Origin: Ponticaulis sp.
GTDB lineage: Bacteria; Pseudomonadota; Alphaproteobacteria; Caulobacterales; Hyphomonadaceae
DNA: 64,000 nt
Assembly (NCBI GenBank): GCA_002692725.1
Contig: NZLU01000023.1
Location: 434,001-498,000, forward strand
Direction: 5' to 3'
The position numbers and the translations under genes were made by a program. The notes below the pieces were generated by a model. It searched no databases, was not told the DNA's origin, and was given only the letters and a program-made list of their open reading frames with translations. Positions 16,915 through 24,586 of the stretch are shown here, one piece after another (within the stretch, counting starts at the first letter, position 1; every line of letters begins with the position of its first letter).

Positions 16915-17880
16915 TCAGCTGTCCGTCGTGTCAGCCTCAGTCCAGGCCTCTTTGGGCCAGCGACGATGCATCCAGAACCATTGACCCGGCGCACGCTGAA
17001 CTTCGTTCTCGACCCACTGATTGATGCGTTCGACGGTCTTGCGGATATCGGTTTTTTCATCGCCCGTGTTCTCGACCTCAAATGGCGCATGGACAAACAC
17101 TTTGAAGCGTCCGGGGCCGACACGTTGGGTCGAAATCGGGATGAGCGGTGCATCGTATTTGCGCGCCAGCCGGGTCGGTCCCGGCGCGGTCATCGCGTCA
17201 TGTCCGAAGAGGGGAACAGCAATGCCCTCATTGAATTTCTGATCATTCATCAGGGCGACAGCTTTATTTTTGGAGAGCGCTGACATGACTTCGCGGGTTC
17301 CCAGACCTTTCGGGGTCAGAACGCTGATACCGTAATCATGGCGGACCTGATTGAGCTTGCGGTCAATGTGGGGATTATTGAGCGCTCTGTAGGTGATGTA
17401 ACAATCAACCGGGCGATTGCAGATGGCGCTGGCCATGACTTCCCAGTTTGCGAAATGTCCGGCCACAATCACGCCCGGACGACCGGATTCGCGAATGCCA
17501 TCGAGATGTTCCGCACCAATCACTTCGACACGGCCATCTTTCTCGTAGGGGTCAATTTCGGGCAGATGAGGCAATTCGCCAGCCGTGCGGCCAAAGCATT
17601 CCCAGGCTTCGAGTGCTGTTGCCTTTACGCGCTCATCATCCCAGTCGGGAAACGCGAGGCGTATGTTTTTGAGCGCAGTCTGATGTGTGGAGGTGAGCGG
17701 CCCAAGCTTTCGAAACACCCAGCCGCAAAAATTTGACGCGCGATCAAGCCCCAGGGCTTTCATGGGGGCCCAGTACAGCAAATCCCAGCCAATCGCCTCG
17801 AGACGCCACATGAGCTTCTGCCCAAAGCTCGCGCGGTTTTCGACGTCTTTCGACCGGATATATTGCTGTTCGGTGTTCAT
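16915..17880 (-). CDS. LpxL/HtrB-type lauroyl acyltransferase
   Basis: The 321-residue protein belongs to the LpxL/LpxM/LPLAT group that adds secondary acyl chains to lipid A on the cytoplasmic face of the inner membrane. The HX4E motif reads His142-Phe-Ala-Asn-Trp-Glu147 within AGHFANWE. Other hallmarks are ITYRALNNPHIDRKLNQVR, VALMNDQKFNEGIAVPLFG and PGQWFWMHRRWP near the C-terminus. No clear membrane helix except a weak N-terminal segment. It is the last gene of the DUF374-waaA-lpxK series, three bases downstream of lpxK, which supports a lipid A role. The chain specificity (lauroyl or other) is inference. Confidence 0.88.
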   Translation of the reverse strand: MNTEQQYIRSKDVENRASFGQKLMWRLEAIGWDLLYWAPMKALGLDRASNFCGWVFRKLGPLTSTHQTALKNIRLAFPDWDDERVKATALEAWECFGRTAGELPHLPEIDPYEKDGRVEVIGAEHLDGIRESGRPGVIVAGHFANWEVMASAICNRPVDCYITYRALNNPHIDRKLNQVRHDYGISVLTPKGLGTREVMSALSKNKAVALMNDQKFNEGIAVPLFGHDAMTAPGPTRLARKYDAPLIPISTQRVGPGRFKVFVHAPFEVENTGDEKTDIRKTVERINQWVENEVQRAPGQWFWMHRRWPKEAWTEADTTDS

Positions 17881-17883
17881 GCA

Positions 17884-18867
17884 TCAGACCCTGACAAGCG
17901 GCGCTAATAAGGCGCTTAAGGCGTCTCCGTCAAACACCGTTTCGACAGGAAAGGCGAGAATTCCGTCTCTTTCAGCTTCGGGTAGGCGGACAAAGTCCTT
18001 TTCCGTGGTGATCAGGCGCGCATTGCGCTCGGCGGCGAGCTTGCGAAGAAAGCTGAGATCCGACTTGCGATAGGTGTGATGGTCAGGGAAGGGCATGGTC
18101 TCTTCAAGGTCAGCCCCTGCCTGGGCGAGCGAGTCGAAGAATTTGTCGGGGCGTCCTATACCGGCAAAAGCGACGAGCTTTCCATCCGGCGCAGGGCCGC
18201 GTGGACTGAGGCGCGCGCGAAGTACCGGGCCCTTAAACGCGTCGAGTTCTGGAAGGTCTTCCTTGAGCTCGCCCATAATGATTACGGCGTCTGCGCGCGA
18301 CAGCCCGGTTGAGATAGGTTCACGCAAGGGGCCTTTCGGAAATACAAAGCCGTTGCCGACCGGATTGCCGCCATCAACGACGACGATGGACAGATCTTTG
18401 TGCAGCGTCGGGTTTTGATGGCCATCATCCATGATGATGAGCTCGACCTTCTCATAAACCATGGCGCGAGCGGCCTCTTCGCGATCTGCGCCGATCCATG
18501 CCTCACCAGAGCAGGCAAGCATAAGCGGCTCATCGCCAACGTCTGCTGCTGTGTGTGCGGTCATATCGACTTTGAGTGGTCCTTTGTGCGAGCCTTTATA
18601 GCCGCGCGAAAGCGAGACCGCACGCACGCCCCGTTGGACGAAAAAGTCTCGGATAGCCGCAACAATCGGTGTTTTGCCCGATCCACCCACAGTGAGATTG
18701 CCGACGCAGATGACGGGAGCTCCGGCATGAAATGGTGTCGTGCTGTCGATCCGGTGCTGACCGGCCCAGCGATAAAGCATGGATAACGGCGTCAGAAGTG
18801 CACGCGTGACCGGCGCCGAACGTCGGCTATAACGGTCTGTCTCATGCCAGAAACTTGGCTCTTTCAT
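17884..18867 (-). CDS. lpxK: Tetraacyldisaccharide 4'-kinase
   Basis: LpxK phosphorylates the 4' position of the lipid A disaccharide to make lipid IVA, using ATP at the inner membrane. The 327-residue protein has an N-terminal FWHETDRYSRR region, a P-loop GNLTVGGSGKTP (residues 56-67), and the VSLSRGYKG and DDGHQNPTLHKDL motifs with the catalytic and metal-binding aspartates, then PLREP and a C-terminal DHHTY segment. It overlaps the end of waaA by four bases (ATGA) and is followed by the LpxL-type gene, so the four genes form one translationally coupled operon. Confidence 0.95.
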   Translation of the reverse strand: MKEPSFWHETDRYSRRSAPVTRALLTPLSMLYRWAGQHRIDSTTPFHAGAPVICVGNLTVGGSGKTPIVAAIRDFFVQRGVRAVSLSRGYKGSHKGPLKVDMTAHTAADVGDEPLMLACSGEAWIGADREEAARAMVYEKVELIIMDDGHQNPTLHKDLSIVVVDGGNPVGNGFVFPKGPLREPISTGLSRADAVIIMGELKEDLPELDAFKGPVLRARLSPRGPAPDGKLVAFAGIGRPDKFFDSLAQAGADLEETMPFPDHHTYRKSDLSFLRKLAAERNARLITTEKDFVRLPEAERDGILAFPVETVFDGDALSALLAPLVRV

Positions 18868-20141
18868 TCGGCGTGCCTCGCTGGAAGTTTCGCAAGCACA
18901 GCGTCGCGCGCCATGAGGAGTGGGGCATCTCCTGAAAGATAGGTATTGAGGCGCGTTCGATCCGGTTGCGGGGCATTATCACCAGACAAAAAATCGGACA
19001 CTAACCGGGCGAGCGCGGTTTCGTCATGGATAAAGCTGGCTCCTCTGGCCGCAGTCAGGTCGTCAAATTCCTTCTGGAAATTTCCGACTTCGGGCATGGA
19101 GACGACATATTTGCCGAGCTTCAGGGGTTCGATGGGATTGTGCCCGAATATACCGGAGCCGGGCTGACCGCCACCGAGATAAACCAGCGATGAAAGCCGG
19201 ATCCACAGGCCGAGTTCGCCGAGCGTGTCGCAAAGCCAGATGTTTGCTTGCGGAGTGGGCAGGCTTTCTATTGACCGTCGATAGACCGACTGACCCTCAA
19301 GTAATTTTGCAATGTCGTCACCGCGCTCAGGGTGGCGAGGTGCAAGAATAAGAAGCAGGTCCGGGTGCGTTTCTCGGGCGGTCTCCCAGGCCTTCAACAC
19401 CATCTCCTCTTCACCGGGATGGGTGGAGAGTGCAGCCAGAACGGGGCGGTCTCCGATACCTTCCTGGAAGTTATGAAGGTCAGTCTCATCAGCCGGGAGC
19501 GGCGGCGCGGCATATTTGATGTTACCGGCGTATTTCACCTTGCGTCCGGCCAACACACGAAGGCCATCATAGGTGCGCTGGTTTGCCGTGAGAATGGGAT
19601 CAAACCCTGTGAAAATCTTCTTTGCGACGGCTTTGAAGCGCATCCAGCCCTCAAGGCTTTTCTGCGTCATCCGGGCGTTAATCAGCATGCGTGGTATACG
19701 GCGCTGATCGAGCTTTGAGATAAGGTTTGGCCAGAGGTCGCCCTCTGCAAAAACGGCAAGATCAGGCCGCCAATGATCAAGAAAGCGCTTGGCAGAAAAC
19801 ACAGTATCAGCCGGCGCCATCTGATGAACGAGATCCGGAAGGGCCTTGCGGGCGATCAGCTCTGCTGAGGTCTGTGTCTGGGTGGTGATCAGGCCTTGCA
19901 GATCGGGCCGTTCAGCCTTCAGCGCTTCAAAGAGCAGAAGCAGGACCTGACTCTCACCGATACTGGCGCCATGCATCCAGACAAGCGGACCCGGAGGGCG
20001 TTTCCGGCTGGCATAGCCCCGACGTTCTTCAATCCGATCCGCATCTTCCTTGCCGGACCTGATCCGCCGTTTCAGCAGGAGCGGCAGGGCAGGATCAATG
20101 AGGCCTGTCAGGCTTTTATAGGCGAAGAGACCGAGAGTCAT
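18864..20141 (-). CDS. waaA: Kdo transferase
   Basis: WaaA (KdtA) moves Kdo from CMP-Kdo to lipid IVA, building the inner core of lipopolysaccharide. The 425-residue protein is a GT-B glycosyltransferase anchored by an N-terminal hydrophobic helix. Recognisable blocks are the VWMHGASIGES motif with the proposed catalytic Glu, LITTQTQTSAELI, FAEGDLWPNLI, INARMTQKSLEGWMRF, LAALSTHPGEEEMVL, ILAPRHPERG and the nucleotide-binding GGGQPGSGIFGHNPIEPLKLG. How many Kdo units it adds cannot be read from sequence. It overlaps both the DUF374 gene upstream and lpxK downstream by four bases. Confidence 0.95.
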   Translation of the reverse strand: MTLGLFAYKSLTGLIDPALPLLLKRRIRSGKEDADRIEERRGYASRKRPPGPLVWMHGASIGESQVLLLLFEALKAERPDLQGLITTQTQTSAELIARKALPDLVHQMAPADTVFSAKRFLDHWRPDLAVFAEGDLWPNLISKLDQRRIPRMLINARMTQKSLEGWMRFKAVAKKIFTGFDPILTANQRTYDGLRVLAGRKVKYAGNIKYAAPPLPADETDLHNFQEGIGDRPVLAALSTHPGEEEMVLKAWETARETHPDLLLILAPRHPERGDDIAKLLEGQSVYRRSIESLPTPQANIWLCDTLGELGLWIRLSSLVYLGGGQPGSGIFGHNPIEPLKLGKYVVSMPEVGNFQKEFDDLTAARGASFIHDETALARLVSDFLSGDNAPQPDRTRLNTYLSGDAPLLMARDAVLAKLPARHAE

Positions 20142-20911
20142 TCGGCCGCCATATCAGATGGTGTTGGAGATGCTTTTGTCGGTTTGGCCGGGGCGGGTTC
20201 AATATAAGTACCGCCGCACAGGTTTTCGGCGCGTTCGGTTGCTGCGTTTAGACCGTCCTCCAGCTGTTTCCGGATGGTTTCAGCCGGAATGCTGCGGTCG
20301 ACATCAATCGGCTCGCCAATCACAATACTGCCTTTGGCAAAAGGGAGCGGAACGATGAATTTGTCCCAGCTGTTGAGCCGCCTGGATGGACGACAGGCAA
20401 GGGCATAGGTGATGATTTTTGCCTGTTTGCGCTGAGCGAGGACAACAGAGCCCGTGCCGGCGCGCTGACGCGGGCCTCGCGGACCATCGACTGTCATACA
20501 GACAGCCGAGCCTTTATCCAGCAGCTCGCCGACTTCACGGATCGCGGCAGCGCCGCCCTTATTCTTGTTGGCTTTCTTGCGATTGCCGGATGAGCCGCGA
20601 ACAATATGCAGGCCGAGTTGTTCAGAGGCCCGCGCGACGCATTCGCCATCCCGGGACAGGGAAATCAGGATAGCCGCCGTTTTGGCATCGCCATGTTTTT
20701 TGCGTAAATGCTGGGTCCAGATCGTAGGCAGCATAAGAATAGTGGAGTGCCAGCTGGCCACGATAAGCCCATCTGGTTGGTCCCACAGCTCATCCATGTG
20801 CTCGACGCCTTCAATGGTCCAGCGCACGGTTCGACCGATCAAGGCCATATAGGCCCAGATGATCTGTGACAGGATGAACTGGACAGGACTGGATCGAAGG
20901 ATGGATTTCAT
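20138..20911 (-). CDS. DUF374 lysophospholipid acyltransferase family protein
   Basis: The protein (257 residues from ATG 20911) shows the LPLAT-like HX4D-type motif in SWHSTILMLPTIW, where His and neighbours sit at the start of the acyltransferase core, followed by LISLSRDGECVARASEQLG, the VRGSSGNRKK block and the VDGPRGPRQ loop, which together define DUF374. The family sits next to waaA in many alphaproteobacteria and is thought to acylate a lipid A or phospholipid intermediate; the exact substrate is not established. I chose ATG 20911, because the family begins near the SPVQFILSQIIWAYM membrane helix; a TTG start at 20947 is possible. First gene of the lipid A operon; divergent from the phosphatase gene. 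Confidence 0.85.
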   Translation of the reverse strand: MKSILRSSPVQFILSQIIWAYMALIGRTVRWTIEGVEHMDELWDQPDGLIVASWHSTILMLPTIWTQHLRKKHGDAKTAAILISLSRDGECVARASEQLGLHIVRGSSGNRKKANKNKGGAAAIREVGELLDKGSAVCMTVDGPRGPRQRAGTGSVVLAQRKQAKIITYALACRPSRRLNSWDKFIVPLPFAKGSIVIGEPIDVDRSIPAETIRKQLEDGLNAATERAENLCGGTYIEPAPAKPTKASPTPSDMAAE

Positions 20912-20997
20912 AAAGTTCGGCTTACTCCGGTCAAAGCGACTGCGCAAAGGGGGTTATGCAGATTTACGTGATCCACGTCCTAAGGTAAGGCCTGCCA

Positions 20998-21717
20998 ATG
21001 TTTCGTAAAACCCCGGAAAGCGTCGCCCGTCGTGAGGCGCGTCACGCCCGTAAAGGGCCAATTGATCTCTCGACAGAGAAGGGACGCAAACGTGCGCGCT
21101 ATGAACTGATCTGGGGCGATCATGGCTTTTTGCGTCTGAGATTTCAGAATTTGCATCAGATCTCTGAGGAAATGTGGCGGTCGAATCAGCCATCTCCTGA
21201 ACAAATTGCAGAACATGCCAAAGAACGCGGCATCCGGACGATCCTGAATCTGCGCGGGGCGAGTCCGAAAGGCTATTACCTTCTCGAAAAGGAAGCCTGC
21301 GAGAAACACGGAATCACTTTGGTCGATTTTCAGGTATTTTCACGCGACACACCGACAAGAGAGCGCATTTTTGAAGCGAAAGAGCTGTTTGAGTCGATTG
21401 CCTATCCCGCGCTGATGCACTGCAAGTCCGGTGCGGACCGGGCGGGGCTGATGGCTGTGCTCTACAAATTGCTGCGTGAGGGCGTCTCGATCGAAGAGGC
21501 GCAGAAACAGCTCTCCTTTGACTATCTCCATATCAAACACGGCAAGACCGGCGTGCTGGATGAGGTGTTTGAGACCTATGCCGCATTTAACCAGGAAACG
21601 CCCATGCCGTTTCTGGACTGGGTGCGCGACCATTATGATCGCGAGCAGATCAAGTCTGACTTTTTAGCAAGCGGAAAAGGCAAGTTACGACTTGATCAGA
21701 TGTTGGGTCGGGAATAG
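20998..21717 (+). CDS. Dual-specificity/tyrosine phosphatase-like protein
   Basis: The 239-residue protein has the Cys-X5-Arg phosphatase signature HCKSGADRAG, with catalytic Cys142 and Arg148, preceded by RTILNLRG and the general-acid region around VFSRDTPTRE. It matches the bacterial DSP/PTP-like group. The N-terminus is strongly basic (Arg/Lys-rich to residue 35) without a signal peptide, and an amphipathic helix follows (residues 38-55), so it is cytoplasmic or loosely membrane-bound. It lies divergently 87 bases from the lipid A operon, and such phosphatases sit next to LPS genes in several alphaproteobacteria, so a sugar-lipid phosphate is as likely a substrate as a phosphoprotein. That last point is inference. 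Confidence 0.8.
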   Translation: MFRKTPESVARREARHARKGPIDLSTEKGRKRARYELIWGDHGFLRLRFQNLHQISEEMWRSNQPSPEQIAEHAKERGIRTILNLRGASPKGYYLLEKEACEKHGITLVDFQVFSRDTPTRERIFEAKELFESIAYPALMHCKSGADRAGLMAVLYKLLREGVSIEEAQKQLSFDYLHIKHGKTGVLDEVFETYAAFNQETPMPFLDWVRDHYDREQIKSDFLASGKGKLRLDQMLGRE

Positions 21718-21792
21718 GGCCGTTTCAAAAAGCTGATTCTTGTAGATTGCGCCCGGTTTGGCTAAGGTTTCGCCGGGTTGCGGAGGTGTGTC

Positions 21793-22071
21793 ATGAAGTA
21801 TTTCGTCATCAACAGTTTTCGCCTGATGGTCTATCTCGTCTATCCGGCTTTCATTCTTTATGCGGGCGCGACGGGTTACATTAATGGCGAAGTGTTTGCG
21901 CGCCGTTTGGGCACCGATATCTTCCTCAATCAATGGGTCTCGGCGCTGTTTGGCCTGTTCCTCGGCTGGGTGATCGCCACTCTGGCGGCCGGTCTGATCA
22001 TCACGCTTCTGGATCTTCGTGACGATGTGAACGATCTCCTGCGCATTGCTGAAGACAAATTCGACAAATAG
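21793..22071 (+). CDS. Small hypothetical membrane protein (92 aa)
   Basis: The ATG at 21793 follows a perfect GGAGGT at about 5 bases, better than the TTG five codons upstream. The 92-residue product has two membrane helices (about residues 8-28 and 45-72) separated by a polar loop with GEVFARRLGTD, and an acidic C-terminal tail (LLDLRDDVNDLLRIAEDKFDK-like). No family is recognised. It lies 75 bases after the phosphatase and about 75 before pmbA, all on the same strand, and probably belongs to that transcript. Role unknown. Confidence 0.65.
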   Translation: MKYFVINSFRLMVYLVYPAFILYAGATGYINGEVFARRLGTDIFLNQWVSALFGLFLGWVIATLAAGLIITLLDLRDDVNDLLRIAEDKFDK

Positions 22072-22145
22072 CCAATGGCAGCGCGTCGCCAGAAAGCTTC
22101 GCGCCTTCAGTTGCTTTTTGCGGAATCCCGGTCCATCTGAGCAGG

Positions 22146-23486
22146 ATGGAACATACTGATTATGGAAGCGTCCTGCAGGACGTTGTAGCTCGGGCACGGG
22201 CTTCAGGCGCCACCGACGCCGACGCTGCGATCGACCATTCAACCGGGGTCGATGTGTCGGTCCGGAACGGGCAGCTCGAGACGATTGAACGGGATGACTC
22301 GCGCGGCATTTCTCTGCGCTGTTTTGTCGGGCAGAAGCAGGCGCATGTCTCTGGCTCTGATCTCAGCAAGGATGGCATTGAAGCGCTGATTGATCGCTGT
22401 GTCAGCATGGCCAAGATCGCGCCTGGAGATCAGTATGCCGGTATCGCCGCACCCGATGAGCTGGCGAAAGATTATCCGGAAATTGACCTATGGGGCGATG
22501 ACCCTGTTGAGGCCGAGGTTCTGGAAGAAGAGGCGCTGGCGGCTGAGGCTGCGGCGCGGGCGATTCCAGGCATTAAAGATGTTCCGGGCTCGGGCTCGAG
22601 CTGGTCGGTCGGCGAAGTCTGGCTGGCGGCCTCTAATGGGTTTTCTGCGCACAAGCGCTCCTCTCTCTCTGGTGTTGGTCTGTCTGCGATTGCCGAGAAA
22701 GACGGCGTCATGGAACGCGATTATGAGAGCTGGACAAGTCGGCTGCGCGCGAACCGTCCATCCCCCGAAGAGATTGGCCGGATTGCGGGCGAACGCACCA
22801 TTGCGCGTCTGGGCGCAGACAAGCTGTCCAGTCAGAAAGCCGCTGTCCTGTTCGACAAACGCGTGTCGTCGAGCCTGATTTCGGCTATGATCAGCGCGAT
22901 TTCCGGCGCAGCGATTGCCCGCGGCACGAGCTTTCTCAAAGACAAGCTGAATGAGCGCATCTTCCGCGAGGGGATTGATCTGACAGACCAGCCCTTCTTG
23001 CCATTGGGGCTGGGCAGTCGACCCTTCGACGGCGAAGGTCGCCCGGTGCAGGAAACAAAGATCATCGACGACGGCAGGCTGACGACATGGCTCCTTAACG
23101 GGCCATCGGCGCGTCAGCTCGGACTGAAGCCAAACGGGTTTGCATCGCCCGGATTTGGCGACCCGCCCGGAACATCGGTGTCCAATCTGCGTATGACGAC
23201 CGGCTCTGACAGCCCTGAGGCGCTGATTGCGGCAGCCGGGAAAACGCTTCAGATCACCGAAATGTTCGGACCCAGCATCAACCCGAATACGGGTGATTAC
23301 TCGGTTGGCGTGTCTGGCGTCTGGCATGATGGCGAAGGCAATCAGGTGCCGGTGTCTGAAATCACTGTGGCCGACAATCTGGTCGACATGTTTGCGCGTC
23401 TTGTTCCGGCCAGTGACCTCGAAGAGCGCGGCCGCATGTTTGTACCGAGCCTGATGGTTGAGGGGATGACGATTGCCGGCCGATGA
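22146..23486 (+). CDS. pmbA: PmbA/TldE-type metalloprotease subunit
   Basis: PmbA (TldE) partners with TldD to form a zinc-dependent endopeptidase that degrades unstructured peptides and matures some modified peptides and the CcdA antidote. The 446-residue protein shows the family pattern: VSVRNGQLETIERDDSRGISLRCFVG near the N-terminus and later SGAAIARGTSF, GSRPFDGEGRPVQETKIIDDGRLTTWLLNGPSARQLG, then GISG-type VGVSGVWHDGEGNQVPVSEITVADNL. The HEXXH zinc motif of TldD is absent, as expected for the TldE subunit. TldD is not in this window. Its end overlaps the start of the CysQ-like gene by 14 bases. Confidence 0.92.
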   Translation: MEHTDYGSVLQDVVARARASGATDADAAIDHSTGVDVSVRNGQLETIERDDSRGISLRCFVGQKQAHVSGSDLSKDGIEALIDRCVSMAKIAPGDQYAGIAAPDELAKDYPEIDLWGDDPVEAEVLEEEALAAEAAARAIPGIKDVPGSGSSWSVGEVWLAASNGFSAHKRSSLSGVGLSAIAEKDGVMERDYESWTSRLRANRPSPEEIGRIAGERTIARLGADKLSSQKAAVLFDKRVSSSLISAMISAISGAAIARGTSFLKDKLNERIFREGIDLTDQPFLPLGLGSRPFDGEGRPVQETKIIDDGRLTTWLLNGPSARQLGLKPNGFASPGFGDPPGTSVSNLRMTTGSDSPEALIAAAGKTLQITEMFGPSINPNTGDYSVGVSGVWHDGEGNQVPVSEITVADNLVDMFARLVPASDLEERGRMFVPSLMVEGMTIAGR

Positions 23487-24291
23487 TCTGATGTCTGATC
23501 TTCGGCTGTTGAAAGAGGCGGCCCTTGAAGCTGGCTCTATCGCCATGACCTTCTTTGAGAGTGACGTGAAGACCTGGGAAAAAGAGCCGGATCACCCCGT
23601 CACGGAAGCCGATATTACGGTCAATAACTACCTCGAGAAGAAACTCATGTCCGCCCGGCCAGACTATGGCTGGCTGTCAGAGGAAACCTCTGACACGCCA
23701 CATCGTCTGAGCTGTGATCGCATTTTTGTTGTCGACCCAATCGACGGAACACGGGCCTTTATGAATGGTCAGCCGCATTTCTGCGTGGCGCTGGCAATTC
23801 TGGAGGGCGGCATTCCGGTAGTGTCGGTGCTTTACGCGCCAATTTTCAACGAACTGTATTCCGCGATATTAGGGCAGGGCGCGCGCCGGAACGGCCAGCC
23901 CATTGCGGTCAATAATCGCGGAACGCTTGAGAAGAGCCGGATGATTGCCGATCCGCGTATGTTTGCGCCGGAGAACTGGCCTGACCCCTGGCCTGAGCTG
24001 ACGTTTCCGGATGTGCACCCCAACTCAACAGCTTATCGTATGGCGCTGGTGGCCGATGGGCGCTGGGATGGCGTTGTTGTTTTGCGCCGGAAATTCGACT
24101 GGGATGTGGCTTCCGCCGCGCTGCTGATTACCGAGGCTGGTGGCCGAGTGAGTTGCCATATGGGATCAGAATTCAGCTTCAATCGTAAAATTGCTGCCCA
24201 GCGGAGCTTGATTGCCGCCGGACCGGTGTTACACGATCAGATCGTCAGCCGGATGACCCATATCCAGCTGCCTGACCCCAACGACTCGTGA
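23473..24291 (+). CDS. Inositol-phosphatase/CysQ family phosphatase
   Basis: The protein is a lithium-sensitive type, magnesium-dependent phosphatase of the inositol monophosphatase/CysQ family. The metal ligands are visible as the acidic pair in WLSEET, the FVVDPIDGTRAF motif, and WDVASAALLITEAGG near the C-terminus. In alphaproteobacteria, this gene sits next to pmbA and DUF4170 and is usually called 3'(2'),5'-bisphosphate nucleotidase, which would recycle PAP from sulfate metabolism; inositol phosphate is the alternative substrate. TTG 23473 has GAGGGG at good spacing and overlaps pmbA by 14 bases; ATG 23491 is an alternative that lacks a ribosome site. Confidence 0.88.
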   Translation: MPADDLMSDLRLLKEAALEAGSIAMTFFESDVKTWEKEPDHPVTEADITVNNYLEKKLMSARPDYGWLSEETSDTPHRLSCDRIFVVDPIDGTRAFMNGQPHFCVALAILEGGIPVVSVLYAPIFNELYSAILGQGARRNGQPIAVNNRGTLEKSRMIADPRMFAPENWPDPWPELTFPDVHPNSTAYRMALVADGRWDGVVVLRRKFDWDVASAALLITEAGGRVSCHMGSEFSFNRKIAAQRSLIAAGPVLHDQIVSRMTHIQLPDPNDS

Positions 24292-24331
24292 TAGTGCGAA
24301 CGAAACTGACTTTGCCCTGGAGACAAACCCG

Positions 24332-24586
24332 ATGAGTGACGCAGCATCTTCTGGACCTCAATTGCTTCACCTGGTGATCGGTGGCGAGCTAAAAGATGTC
24401 ACCGGCATCGAATTCGAAGATCTTAAAGAGATCGATTTTGTCGGCGCCTTTCCGAACTATAAAGCGGCGTATGATGCCTGGAAATCAGCGGCTCAGCGCA
24501 CCGTAGATAGTGCTGAGACCCGGTATTTCATCCTGCACGCCCACAAACTGCTCGACCCTGAAACGGGAGCGCATCATAGCGTCTAG
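24332..24586 (+). CDS. DUF4170 family protein
   Basis: This 84-residue protein matches DUF4170, a small alphaproteobacterial family with no known activity. The sequence has LLHLVIGGELKDVTGIEFEDLKEIDFVGAFPNYKAAYDAWKS-type features (a short beta strand, then a VGAFPNYKAA loop and a helix) and a closing RYFILHAHKLLDPE motif. Its fixed place between the CysQ-like gene and the lipid A/ABC exporter genes suggests that it acts with them, but no direct evidence exists. It starts with ATG after TGGAGAC. Its 3' end overlaps the ABC exporter's reading frame. Confidence 0.9.
   Translation: MSDAASSGPQLLHLVIGGELKDVTGIEFEDLKEIDFVGAFPNYKAAYDAWKSAAQRTVDSAETRYFILHAHKLLDPETGAHHSV

Noticed and set aside
22488..23546. 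Long minus-strand ORF (352 codons) opposite pmbA
   Set aside because: It is antisense to a well-conserved gene; the composition is Arg/His/Gln-rich as expected for a mirror frame of a high-GC gene.
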